Shown here piece after piece: positions 1-7,336 of a DNA stretch of 12,534 bases (its first letter is position 1; the number at the start of each line of letters is the position of its first letter). The notes under the pieces were generated by a model. The model saw only the letters and a list, made by a program, of their open reading frames with translations. It did not search any database and was not told the origin of the DNA. The position numbers and the translations under genes are program-made. Origin of the DNA: Lachnospiraceae bacterium UBA3287 (lineage in GTDB: Bacteria > Bacillota > Clostridia > Lachnospirales > Lachnospiraceae); the NCBI GenBank assembly GCA_002362155.1, contig DETN01000141.1, positions 1-12,534 on the forward strand, written 5' to 3'.

Positions 1-1966
1 CATTGCCGGCATGACGGCGGGCGAGCAGCTGACGGCCATCTTGAAGGACGCCCATCTTTTCATGCAGCAGCAGTACTGGACCCTCAACCACCAGCTCCTG
101 CCGGGCCTTCGGGAAAACAACATTTTTGTCCTGGGCAGCTTTGAGGAGCTGACGGAAAAGGAAAGAGCCTATACGGACCGGTATTTTGAAAGCGACGTCT
201 ATCCGGTCCTGACTCCCATGGCCATCGACTCCACCAGGCCCTTCCCCCTGATCCGCAACAAGAGCCTGAACATAGGCGCAATTCTGACCAGAAAGGTCAA
301 CGCCGGCCCCGGCATCCTGAACCGGGAAAAGAAGAAAAAGAAGGAAGAAAAGGCCCAGAAGCAGGCCTATGAATACGCCACCGTTCAGGTGCCCAGCGTT
401 CTTCCCAGAGTGATCCTTCTGCCCGAGAGCGAGGAAGGGGTGATCCGGATCATCCTCCTGGAGGAGATCATCCGGGCCAATATGGCAAAGCTTTTCCTCA
501 ACTATGACGTGGTCTGCGCCTATCCCTTCAGGATCATGAGAAACGCCGACCTGGGCGTGGATGAGGACGAAGTGGAAGACCTGCTCAAGGAGATCGAGAA
601 CAAGCTGAAAAAGCGCCAGAGAGGCCAGGCCATCCGTCTGGAGATCGAGGAAGGCGCCGACCAGAGGCTCCTTTCCTTCCTGACCGGGGAAATGGACATC
701 AGTGAACCCTATATCTTCCCCATCGACGGTCCCATCGATCTGACCTTCCTTATGAAGGTCTACGGCTGCGTCGGCCACGACGAGCTCAGGGAGCACGGTT
801 ATCCGGGGCCCCAGAGCGTTCCGGAGCTGCCCGAAGGCTGCGATATCTTCGAGGAGATCAAGAAGCGGGATATCTTTATGCATCATCCCTACCAGAGCTT
901 CCAGCCCGTAGTGGATTTCGTAAAGCAGGCAGCCGTGGATCCCCAGGTCCTGGCCATCAAGCAGACCCTCTACCGCGTCAGCGGCAACTCCCCCATCGTG
1001 GCGGCCCTGGCCAGGGCGGCCGAGAACAACAAGCAGGTCATGGTCCTGGTGGAACTGAAGGCCAGATTCGACGAGGAGCACAACATCGAGTGGGCAAGGA
1101 TGCTTGAAAAGGCCGGCTGCCATGTCATCTATGGTCTGGTGGGCCTCAAGACCCACTCCAAGATCACCCTGGTGGTAAGGAAGGAAGAAGACGGCATCCG
1201 CCGCTATGTCCATCTGGGCACAGGCAACTACAACGATTCCACGGCCAAGCTCTATACCGACGTGGGCCTCATGACCTGCAGCGAGCAGATAGGCGAGGAC
1301 GCCACCGCAGTCTTCAACATGCTCTCGGGCTATTCCGAACCCAGAAGCTGGAACAAACTGGTCTGCGCCCCTTTGTGGCTCAAGAACCGCTTCCTTTACA
1401 TGATCGACCGGGAGAAGCGTCATGCCCTCCAGGGAGAGAGTGCCCATATCCGGGCCAAGATGAACGCTCTGTGCGATCCCGACATCATTGCCGCTCTCTA
1501 TGCGGCCAGCGCCGCCGGCGTTCAGATCGACCTGATCGTCAGAGGTATCTGCTGTCTGAAGGTGGGCATTCCCGGCATTTCCGAGAACATCCGGGTCCGC
1601 TCCATCGTGGGCAACTATCTGGAGCACAGCCGGATCTACTGCTTCGAGAACGGAGGAAGGCCGGAGGTCTATGCGGCCAGCGCCGACTGGATGCCCAGGA
1701 ACCTGGACAGACGTGTGGAGATCATGTTCCCCCTGGAAGACGACGCCATCCGCGAAAGAGCCATCTCCATCCTGGAGATCGAACTGGAGGATACCCTCAA
1801 AGCCCATCTCATGAAGGCCGACGGGACCTACGAGAAGGTGGACAAGCGGGGCAAGGATCTGATCAACTCCCAGAAGGTCTTCGGCGAAGAGGCCGTACAG
1901 GCGGCCAAAGTTCTGCAGACGGCAAAGGACAGCCGGGTCTTTATTCCCAGGACGTCCGAAGAATAA
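1..1966 (+). CDS. ppk1: Polyphosphate kinase 1, 5'-truncated by the window edge
   Basis: This enzyme reversibly transfers the terminal phosphate of ATP to inorganic polyphosphate. The frame is open from base 2. The first ATG (11) is probably internal, because the protein from there is 651 aa against roughly 690-720 for the family and lacks most of the N-terminal helical domain. Counting from that ATG, the two catalytic histidines are visible: H382 in KTHSK (the autophosphorylated His, H435 in E. coli) and H539 in LEHSRI (H592 in E. coli). Other family blocks are DIFMHHPYQSF, KQTLYR, VELKARFDEEHNIEWA, HLGTGNYND and DWMPRNLDRRVE. A Lys/Glu-rich charged stretch near residues 105-117 looks like a lineage insertion. 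The gene ends with TAA about 150 bases before the next gene, which has its own -10 element, so the two are probably separate units. Family assignment is secure; the true start is outside the window. Confidence 0.96.
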   Translation, partial: IAGMTAGEQLTAILKDAHLFMQQQYWTLNHQLLPGLRENNIFVLGSFEELTEKERAYTDRYFESDVYPVLTPMAIDSTRPFPLIRNKSLNIGAILTRKVNAGPGILNREKKKKKEEKAQKQAYEYATVQVPSVLPRVILLPESEEGVIRIILLEEIIRANMAKLFLNYDVVCAYPFRIMRNADLGVDEDEVEDLLKEIENKLKKRQRGQAIRLEIEEGADQRLLSFLTGEMDISEPYIFPIDGPIDLTFLMKVYGCVGHDELREHGYPGPQSVPELPEGCDIFEEIKKRDIFMHHPYQSFQPVVDFVKQAAVDPQVLAIKQTLYRVSGNSPIVAALARAAENNKQVMVLVELKARFDEEHNIEWARMLEKAGCHVIYGLVGLKTHSKITLVVRKEEDGIRRYVHLGTGNYNDSTAKLYTDVGLMTCSEQIGEDATAVFNMLSGYSEPRSWNKLVCAPLWLKNRFLYMIDREKRHALQGESAHIRAKMNALCDPDIIAALYAASAAGVQIDLIVRGICCLKVGIPGISENIRVRSIVGNYLEHSRIYCFENGGRPEVYAASADWMPRNLDRRVEIMFPLEDDAIRERAISILEIELEDTLKAHLMKADGTYEKVDKRGKDLINSQKVFGEEAVQAAKVLQTAKDSRVFIPRTSEE

Positions 1967-1971
1967 GGGGA

Positions 1972-2005
1972 CCTGACAAAGATTTGTCAATTTTTGCCTG
2001 TCAGG
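1972..2005 (+). other. Nested inverted repeats after ppk1 (weak terminator or operator)
   Basis: TGACAAA (1974-1980) and TTTGTCA (1983-1989) form a perfect 7-bp inverted repeat with a 2-base centre, followed by five Ts at 1991-1995. The outer arm CCTGACA (1972-1978) is also exactly complementary to TGTCAGG (1999-2005). The two pairings share the same left arm and so exclude each other in RNA. The inner one could act as a weak, AT-rich terminator for ppk1, or the DNA palindrome could be an operator for the following gene. The complementarity is seen; either function is inferred. Confidence 0.4.
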
Positions 2006-2041
2006 AAAGTGATTTCTGCATTTATTTGGGGATAAATACGG

Positions 2042-2070
2042 ATATTTTTCAACGGGTATATCTGTATAAT
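2042..2070 (+). promoter_or_regulatory. Probable promoter of the PurF-like gene
   Basis: A consensus TATAAT lies at 2065-2070, about 45 bases before the ATG. The hexamer 17 bases upstream (ATATTT, 2042-2047) is a poor -35 element, so the promoter is called mainly on the -10 box and the AT-rich upstream sequence. Confidence 0.5.
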
Positions 2071-2114
2071 GTAGGGGACTGAAATTTAGCGGCATCAGAA
2101 CGAAAGGAGAATTG

Positions 2115-3533
2115 ATGGGCGGATTTTTTGCAGCAGCATCCAGAGAGGCTTGTATCTTTGACCTGTTCTTCGGGACAGACTATCATTCCCATCTGGGCAC
2201 CAGAAGGGCCGGCATGGTCACCTACGATCCCAGGGAGGGCTTCAACAGAGCCATCCACAACATTGAGAACTCACCCTTCCGCACAAAGTTCGACAAAGAA
2301 GCAAATGATATGAAGGGAAATCTCGGCATCGGCTGTATTTCCGACTACGATCCCCAGCCTCTGCTGGTCCGTTCCCGCCACGGCTCCTATGCCATCATGA
2401 CGGTGGGAAAGATCAACAACGTCAAAGAGCTGACGGACGAGATCATGAACGAGGGCAGCACCCACTTCTTTGTCCAGTCCCACGACGTGATCAACTGCAC
2501 AGAGCTGACAGCGGCTCTGATCAACCATAAGGAAAATTTCATCGAAGGCATTCAGTACGCTCAGGAGCGGATCGACGGGTCCATGACCATCCTGATCCTG
2601 ACCCCTAAGGGCATTTATGCCGCCAGAGACAAGATGGGCAGAACGCCCGTTGTCCTGGGACAGAAGGAAACAGGCTTCTGTGCTTCCTTTGAATCCTTCG
2701 CCTACCTGAACCTGGGCTACAGAGATTTAAGAGAGCTTGGCCCCGGCGAGATCGTGGTCTTCGACCAGAACGGGGTAAAGACCCTGGTGAAACCCGGCAG
2801 CAGGATGCGGATCTGCACCTTCCTCTGGGTCTACTACGGCTATCCTTCCTCCAAGTATGAAGGCGTGTCCGTGGAAAAGATGCGCTACTACTGCGGCAAG
2901 GCCCTGGCAAAAAGGGATAAGGGCATGGACATCGATATCGACATCGTGGCCGGCGTTCCGGATTCCGGAACGGCCCATGCCATCGGTTATGCCAATGAAT
3001 CCGGCAAGCCTTTCTCCAGGCCTTTTATCAAGTATACGCCTACCTGGCCCAGGTCCTTCATGCCTACCATCCAGGAAAAGAGAAACCTGATTGCCAAGAT
3101 GAAGATGATCCCGGTCCACGACCTGATCGAGGGCAAGAACATCCTTCTGATCGACGATTCCATCGTCCGCGGCACCCAGCTGCGGGAGACCACGGAGTAC
3201 CTGTTTGACAGCGGCGCAAAGGAAGTCCACGTAAGACCCGCCTGCCCGCCCATCCTCTACGGCTGCAAGTATATCAACTTTTCCAGATCCAACTCCGACA
3301 TGGAGCTGATTGCCAGAAGGGTCATCCGTGACCTGGAGGGCGGCGACGTATCTCCCGAGGTCCTGGCCGAGTATGCCGATCCCGATACGGAGCGCTATCA
3401 GAAGATGCAGGAGGAGATCGGAAAGAGAATGAAGTTCACCTCCATCCGCTACCAGAGACTGGACGATATGATCGAAGCCATCGGCGTGGACAGAGAGCGT
3501 CTGTGCACCTACTGCTGGGACGGAAGAGAATGA
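2115..3533 (+). CDS. PurF-like PRPP amidotransferase homologue with degenerate glutaminase site
   Basis: This 472-aa protein has the two-part PurF layout: an N-terminal Ntn-type glutaminase fold (about 1-230) and a type I phosphoribosyltransferase domain. The ATG at 2115 follows AAAGGAGA at the right distance; an in-frame TTG at 2112 is less likely. The PRPP loop is intact (ILLIDDSIVRG, 343-353), as is the flag-loop-like PTIQEKRN. Four cysteines match the [4Fe-4S] ligands of the B. subtilis-type enzyme: C234 (RICTF), C384 (YGCKY), C464 and C467 (LCTYC). The nucleophilic Cys that follows Met in working PurF is Gly here (MGGFF). By eye, the glutamine-pocket Arg, Asn and Asp are also replaced (S76, V97, C128). 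The protein probably cannot hydrolyse glutamine; it may use ammonia, bind PRPP as a sensor, or do something else. Annotators usually call such proteins amidophosphoribosyltransferase. Fold and homology are secure, but activity is uncertain, so purF is not assigned. Confidence 0.88.
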   Translation: MGGFFAAASREACIFDLFFGTDYHSHLGTRRAGMVTYDPREGFNRAIHNIENSPFRTKFDKEANDMKGNLGIGCISDYDPQPLLVRSRHGSYAIMTVGKINNVKELTDEIMNEGSTHFFVQSHDVINCTELTAALINHKENFIEGIQYAQERIDGSMTILILTPKGIYAARDKMGRTPVVLGQKETGFCASFESFAYLNLGYRDLRELGPGEIVVFDQNGVKTLVKPGSRMRICTFLWVYYGYPSSKYEGVSVEKMRYYCGKALAKRDKGMDIDIDIVAGVPDSGTAHAIGYANESGKPFSRPFIKYTPTWPRSFMPTIQEKRNLIAKMKMIPVHDLIEGKNILLIDDSIVRGTQLRETTEYLFDSGAKEVHVRPACPPILYGCKYINFSRSNSDMELIARRVIRDLEGGDVSPEVLAEYADPDTERYQKMQEEIGKRMKFTSIRYQRLDDMIEAIGVDRERLCTYCWDGRE

Positions 3534-3601
3534 TCTTTCCCCCGCAGCCTGTTAAAAAGGCGGAAAACAGAATAAATATTGTGACAGACTTCTGAAAAGA
3601 G

Positions 3602-3630
3602 GCGTGCGGGCGGAAAGTCCGCCCGCACGC
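3602..3630. repeat. 13-bp perfect GC-rich inverted repeat
   Basis: GCGTGCGGGCGGA (3602-3614) and its exact reverse complement (3618-3630) flank the 3-base centre AAG. It would form a very stable RNA hairpin, but no T-run follows. It lies 25 bases before a classical terminator hairpin. It may protect the 3' end of the PurF-like mRNA, form part of a small RNA, or be a palindromic element. Confidence 0.75.
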
Positions 3631-3654
3631 GCAGTCAGGATCTGTATGCCAGGG

Positions 3655-3688
3655 AGCAGACCACGTTTCGGTGGTCTGCTTTTTTTTT
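3655..3688 (+). terminator. Strong intrinsic terminator after the PurF-like gene
   Basis: AGCAGACCAC (3655-3664) pairs perfectly with GTGGTCTGCT (3671-3680) around the loop GTTTCG, followed by an unbroken run of Ts to 3688. This is a textbook rho-independent terminator. It isolates the PurF-like gene from the next one. Confidence 0.93.
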
Positions 3689-3708
3689 CCGTGCAGCTGT
3701 CATGAGCG

Positions 3709-3749
3709 TGTCTACGGTATGGACCTTATGCTATAATCATATATATAAT
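3709..3749 (+). promoter_or_regulatory. Promoter of the pRiA4b-ORF3/SEC-C gene
   Basis: A consensus TATAAT at 3732-3737 sits 17 bases after TGTCTA (3709-3714), a partial match to TTGACA. A second TATAAT follows at 3744-3749 in an AT-rich tract. Either gives a leader of about 35-55 bases before the ATG at 3792. Confidence 0.6.
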
Positions 3750-3791
3750 ATCTGCGCGTTTTTTTGAGCAGTAAAGAGGAGGATTTCGATA

Positions 3792-5438
3792 ATGATCTAT
3801 ACTATAAAGAGCACTCTGGTCCGTGCACTGCATATGCCGGAAGAAGAGGTCCTGCGTACGGTTCGGATCGGAGGATCCGCAACGCTGGATGATCTCTGCA
3901 GGGTCATGCTGGATTCCCTGGCTTTTGACAGGGACCATATGTACCAGTTCTGCATGGACAACCGTCCCTATTCCCGGAGTGCCTATGTTTCCGGCCAGGA
4001 CAGGAGAGGGAAGCCCTCTACCAATACGAAGCTTTACAAGCTGGGACTGAAGTCCGGCCAGAAGTTTTTGTTTATCTATGATTTCGGTGATGACTGGACC
4101 TTCCAGATGGAAGTCCTTTCGGCAGAGAATGTCTCCGGAAATATCCGCCCGGAGGTCCTGGAATCAGTGGGCACAGCCGAGCAGTATCCGGATTGGGAGG
4201 AAGACTTTGATGCTGAGGAGGACGAAGAAGCACCGGAAGAGCAGGAAGATTCTGCACCTGCCGGCGTGGATCCGTGGCCTGGCATGATAAAAGGATTTCT
4301 GAGCGGCTGGGACGAGGAGGATCTGTCTGAGGAATATTTCGACGATGATTCCGGCAGAACAGGTCCGGACGGAGAAGACTTCAACCCGCGTCTTGGAAGG
4401 ATCATGCTGCGAATCATAGAGCATCAGATCTCGGCAGGAGATCCTGCTTTTGTGGGAAAAGCCTATGTAAGTCTGCAGAAGAAAGGATATATTAAGAAAC
4501 TGGCCAAGGTGAAGCTGGCCCTGGCCCTGATCCGTGAGCTTTTTGAGATCATAAAATATGGCAGTTCCTACAGCGAGACCCGGTATGCTTCCTTTGTGGA
4601 GGAAGCTGTCCAGGAAGAGGCAGACGAAAGCAGTCTGGCCGATCTGGTGACAGGAAGGGAGCATACGATTGCGGAGCTGCTGTATGATTTTGAAGAATCA
4701 GTACAGACTCCTGGCAAAGAGAAGAGGGCCGCGGATCTTTTTATGGAGATCTGGCCCATGCTGAAGACCTTTATAAATGACAACTATACCCGGGAAACAG
4801 ACCAGGGGACGGAGAAGTACTCTCTGGGGGAGATTGACAGAAGACTGGGATCCGGTATGGAACTTTTCAATTCTGTTATGGACGCGGATATGGCTTTCAT
4901 GAACAGCAAGCGCTATGAGGAAGGTATCAAGGTACTTAAAGAGATACTGGATACTTTCAGGTGGGATCCGGGAGAAGGGGCTTCCATAAAGGGATCTGTC
5001 GGCGAATGCCTGGAGTGGCTGGACCGGAAAGAAGAAGCGGACAGATGGTTCGAGGACTGGTTCTCGTCAAGCCCCAAAGATCCCGACTGTGCCAACTATT
5101 ACGTCATGATCCTGATGGAACGGGGAAATATGGAAAAGGCAGAGAGGATCCTTCTGGAGTGTATCCCGGAGGAGCTGCCTGCCGATTATAAATATGTGGA
5201 TCTTTACTACCGGGCGGAGGAATTTTACCGGGCGAAAGGCGACATTGAGAAGGAAAAGAAATTCGCTTCCCTGGGGAACCTGTCTGAATTCGGCGAATCG
5301 TCCGATCCGGACGATGCCTTCTTTGACAGACTGTTTAAACAGACGCCCGTAGTTAAGGCCGAGAAAAAGATCTATCCCAACGATCCCTGCCCCTGCGGTT
5401 CGGGAAAGAAGTATAAGAAGTGCTGCGGTAAGAAATAA
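3792..5438 (+). CDS. pRiA4b ORF-3-like / TPR-like / SEC-C domain protein
   Basis: The function of this 548-aa, probably cytoplasmic protein is unknown. Residues 1 to about 110 resemble the plasmid pRiA4b ORF-3 family (also seen with IS1096 TnpR): a beta-strand start, the segment HMYQFCMDNR, and the hallmark FIYDFGDDW ending near residue 102. An acidic linker (about 134-153) follows. The middle is helical and probably TPR- or SEL1-like, clearest at about 373-495 (RYEEGIKVLKEIL, GNMEKAERILLECI). The C-terminus is a SEC-C zinc motif, with C533, C535, C544 and C545 in CPCGSGKKYKKCC, as at the tail of SecA and in many adaptor proteins. The start is fixed by AGAGGAGGA eight bases upstream. The gene stands alone between two terminators. 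An adaptor or protein-binding role is plausible from the helical repeats and zinc tail, but nothing here shows a substrate. No transposase is nearby, so the family name does not mark a mobile element. Confidence 0.85.
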   Translation: MIYTIKSTLVRALHMPEEEVLRTVRIGGSATLDDLCRVMLDSLAFDRDHMYQFCMDNRPYSRSAYVSGQDRRGKPSTNTKLYKLGLKSGQKFLFIYDFGDDWTFQMEVLSAENVSGNIRPEVLESVGTAEQYPDWEEDFDAEEDEEAPEEQEDSAPAGVDPWPGMIKGFLSGWDEEDLSEEYFDDDSGRTGPDGEDFNPRLGRIMLRIIEHQISAGDPAFVGKAYVSLQKKGYIKKLAKVKLALALIRELFEIIKYGSSYSETRYASFVEEAVQEEADESSLADLVTGREHTIAELLYDFEESVQTPGKEKRAADLFMEIWPMLKTFINDNYTRETDQGTEKYSLGEIDRRLGSGMELFNSVMDADMAFMNSKRYEEGIKVLKEILDTFRWDPGEGASIKGSVGECLEWLDRKEEADRWFEDWFSSSPKDPDCANYYVMILMERGNMEKAERILLECIPEELPADYKYVDLYYRAEEFYRAKGDIEKEKKFASLGNLSEFGESSDPDDAFFDRLFKQTPVVKAEKKIYPNDPCPCGSGKKYKKCCGKK

Positions 5439-5535
5439 GGGGAGCTGCACAGGGGGACGGAAAGGTGCCGGCTCATAGAAAGGCAGATACTGCGGTCATC
5501 CCTGTAAAAAGCCGGAATTGAAAAAAAACAGATGC

Positions 5536-5581
5536 AAAGGGACCTGCTGCGGCAGCAAAACGCGGCACCGGGTCCCTTTTT
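5536..5581 (+). terminator. Intrinsic terminator with branched stem
   Basis: AAAGGGACC (5536-5544) pairs with GGTCCCTTT (5571-5579), with Ts at 5577-5581. The long loop holds a second small hairpin (TGCTG/CAGCA, 5545-5557). On the opposite strand the same stem is followed by a run of eight Ts (complement of the A-run starting at 5520), so it may also stop antisense transcription. It lies about 100 bases after the pRiA4b/SEC-C gene. Confidence 0.7.
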
Positions 5582-5648
5582 GCTGTATGCAGACAGGGAA
5601 AACGGACAGGGGTGCGGCCGGTCAGACTCTGCGGGCAGAGAACCTTTG

Positions 5649-5677
5649 TTGACAATATCGATAAACGATATTATTGT
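5649..5677 (+). promoter_or_regulatory. Promoter of the padR-DUF2812 operon
   Basis: A perfect -35 TTGACA (5649-5654) and a 17-base spacer lead to TATTGT (5672-5677), four of six matches to the -10 consensus. The spacer is entirely occupied by an inverted-repeat operator, so bound repressor would exclude RNA polymerase. Confidence 0.75.
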
Positions 5678-5705
5678 ATAAGCAGAAATATCGTTTATCG
5701 ATATT
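5654..5705. promoter_or_regulatory. Paired inverted operator copies, probably for PadR
   Basis: Two 19-bp sites are exact reverse complements of one another: AATATCGATAAACGATATT (5654-5672) and its reverse complement (5687-5705). Each is also palindromic at its ends, with ATATCG and CGATAT arms five bases apart. The centres are 33 bp apart, about three helical turns. The first site fills the -35/-10 spacer and the second lies just after the expected transcription start. Autoregulation by the adjacent PadR is inferred from position and from the habit of this family. Confidence 0.8.
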
Positions 5706-5738
5706 TGTTGGAAGCCGTTTAAGCGGAAGGAGAAGGCA

Positions 5739-6059
5739 GTGGCTAAGAAACCTCTATATCCCCTGACAGAGCCCATGTTCTATGTGCTTTTGTGTTTTCA
5801 CAGAGGGGTCATGTCAGGGACAGAGATCAGTGACTATGTAAAAAAACTGACGAGTGGAAGAGTGGGACTGGGTCCCGGGACCCTCTATACCATCCTGGGG
5901 GCCTTTCAGGCGGAGAATGTCATTGAAAAGACAGGATCCGAAGGAAGGCGGATCAGCTACCGGATCACGGAAAAGGGGGAAAGACTCTTTCAGGAGGAAG
6001 TGGATAGAATGAGAAAGTGTCTTGCGGACGCGGACAGGGTGACAGACCATGAAGAATGA
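5739..6059 (+). CDS. PadR-family transcriptional regulator
   Basis: This is a 106-aa winged-helix DNA-binding protein made almost entirely of the PadR domain, the short form without a long C-terminal helical extension. Family features are the opening LTEPMFYVLLCFHRGVMSGTEI, the recognition-helix block GLGPGTLYTILGAF, and the wing GRRISYRITEKGERLF. The start is GTG, set by GGAAGGAGAAGG a few bases upstream. It overlaps the DUF2812 gene by 11 bases, indicating co-transcription and coupled translation. PadR proteins of this size usually repress their own operon and release DNA on binding a small molecule. The two 19-bp inverted sites in its promoter are the probable targets. The inducer cannot be read from the sequence. 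Confidence 0.92.
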   Translation: MAKKPLYPLTEPMFYVLLCFHRGVMSGTEISDYVKKLTSGRVGLGPGTLYTILGAFQAENVIEKTGSEGRRISYRITEKGERLFQEEVDRMRKCLADADRVTDHEE

Positions 6060-7314
6060 CAGAAGCGTTAAAAAAATGGCCTTTTTCGGCATAAGTGACT
6101 TTCCCTATGAGGAAAGCTGGCTGAACGACCTGGCAGAGAGGGGACTTATACTGAAAGAGATCTTTTTTCTTTATACCTTTGAGAAGACCGGCAAAACAGG
6201 TCTTCGGTGCAGGATCATTCCCAGAAAGAGGGATAAGATCTCGGAAGAAGAGATGGATCTTTTTGAAAGTTCCGGCTGGAAGGTCACATGTTCTCATAAT
6301 GAAAAGACCTATCTGTATACGGAGGACCCGGAAGCGGAAGAGCTCTTTACCGACATGGAGTCCTATCAGGAATATTTTTCCAGATGTCTGGGAAGACTCC
6401 TGCTGCAGGCCGGCGGTACGGTCCTGGTCCTTCTTATGAATCTTTTTAATCTTTACAAGCTGCGCTCCCGTCTGTCAGGAAACGGCAGCTTCCTTCTTCT
6501 GGCAGAGCAGAGCCGCTTTCTGGAACTGGGCGTGGAGGCTTTTGCCGTCTTTGTGCTGGGAGCCGTCTTCTACAGCTTCTTTTCCTATATCAGATGCCGC
6601 AGAACGGTCCTTTTGAGAAAGTCTCCCTCCGAACCTCTAAGGTACAGAGGCATCAGGATCTTTAACGGCTGCGGCAGTATTTTTCTGACCCTGATTCTGT
6701 GTCTTATGCTGGTCTGGACCTACTTTGATTCCACAAAGATCAGCATGGACGATGCTCTTACCTGGGAAGGGGCCCATCCCGCCCTGATGCGGGAAGCCTT
6801 CCCCGGGGACTGGGCCTTTGTAAAGGAAGGGATCGTAAAGGATGGGGAGAGCGGCGGCGCCTGCATTGACACCGCAGGAGGAAGGGTCAGCATCCTGTAT
6901 GACTTTTGTATGCGGAAAACGTCCAACCGGATCCTGAAGGAGGGCTTTTGCGAGGAGGTCACCTTAAGAAGCATTATTCCGGAAACCGAGATGGAGGATT
7001 TTGACGACTCCGGTCTTCCTGTCTATTTCAGTATCTACTATGATTTCCGGTCTGAGGAAAAGGCGGCCCAGATGCTGGAAGAACAGGTCAGACAGGACCT
7101 GAAGTATGCCCAGGGGCCGGGACCAGTCACGATCGGCGTCCCCGGCTGCGGCTATGCCGCCTTCCTGGATGAGCGCTATGACGGGGAAGAGCCTCTGCCC
7201 TCCGGCCCCCAGACCCTTTATCTGCGGAGCGGGACGAAAGTCGTATATATCTATTATTCCGGAAGGGCGGATCTTCTGGATAGGACAGACTTTTTTGCAG
7301 AGCAGCTGAAGTAA
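6049..7314 (+). CDS. DUF2812 membrane protein, PadR-operon partner
   Basis: This 421-aa protein has the pattern of DUF2812 proteins, which commonly follow a padR gene in Firmicutes. The N-terminal cytoplasmic part holds the family signature (about 10-90: FPYEESWLNDLAERGLILKE, then a short beta region ending in SSGWKVT). Three hydrophobic segments are visible at about 114-137, 158-181 and 207-226. The remaining 195 or so residues are soluble and may lie outside the membrane if the N-terminus is inside. The ATG lies inside the end of padR with only a weak Shine-Dalgarno, suggesting translational coupling. No enzymatic motif is evident. Its role is unknown; the context suggests a membrane component whose level PadR controls, possibly in envelope or drug response. 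Assignment to DUF2812 is by pattern and context, not by a profile search. Confidence 0.82.
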   Translation: MKNDRSVKKMAFFGISDFPYEESWLNDLAERGLILKEIFFLYTFEKTGKTGLRCRIIPRKRDKISEEEMDLFESSGWKVTCSHNEKTYLYTEDPEAEELFTDMESYQEYFSRCLGRLLLQAGGTVLVLLMNLFNLYKLRSRLSGNGSFLLLAEQSRFLELGVEAFAVFVLGAVFYSFFSYIRCRRTVLLRKSPSEPLRYRGIRIFNGCGSIFLTLILCLMLVWTYFDSTKISMDDALTWEGAHPALMREAFPGDWAFVKEGIVKDGESGGACIDTAGGRVSILYDFCMRKTSNRILKEGFCEEVTLRSIIPETEMEDFDDSGLPVYFSIYYDFRSEEKAAQMLEEQVRQDLKYAQGPGPVTIGVPGCGYAAFLDERYDGEEPLPSGPQTLYLRSGTKVVYIYYSGRADLLDRTDFFAEQLK

Positions 7315-7336
7315 AGTCGTTTTCCGGCAAAAGAAA

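Noticed and set aside
1375..2082. 235-codon plus-strand ORF overlapping the end of ppk1
   Set aside because: It is an out-of-frame shadow of ppk1, very rich in Arg/Gly/Pro, and runs through the downstream promoter.
2112..2114. TTG as start of the PurF-like protein
   Set aside because: The ATG immediately after it has the expected distance from AAAGGAGA and yields the family-type MGGFF start.
3792..4130. Evidence of an insertion sequence from the IS1096/pRiA4b-type domain
   Set aside because: No transposase, terminal inverted repeats or target duplications are visible; the domain is joined in frame to a long chromosomal-looking protein with its own promoter and terminator.
5627..5640. CTCTGC/GCAGAG inverted repeat upstream of the padR promoter
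   Set aside because: It is a short stem with a 2-4 base centre, no T-run and no relation to the -35/-10 or the 19-bp operators; probably chance.
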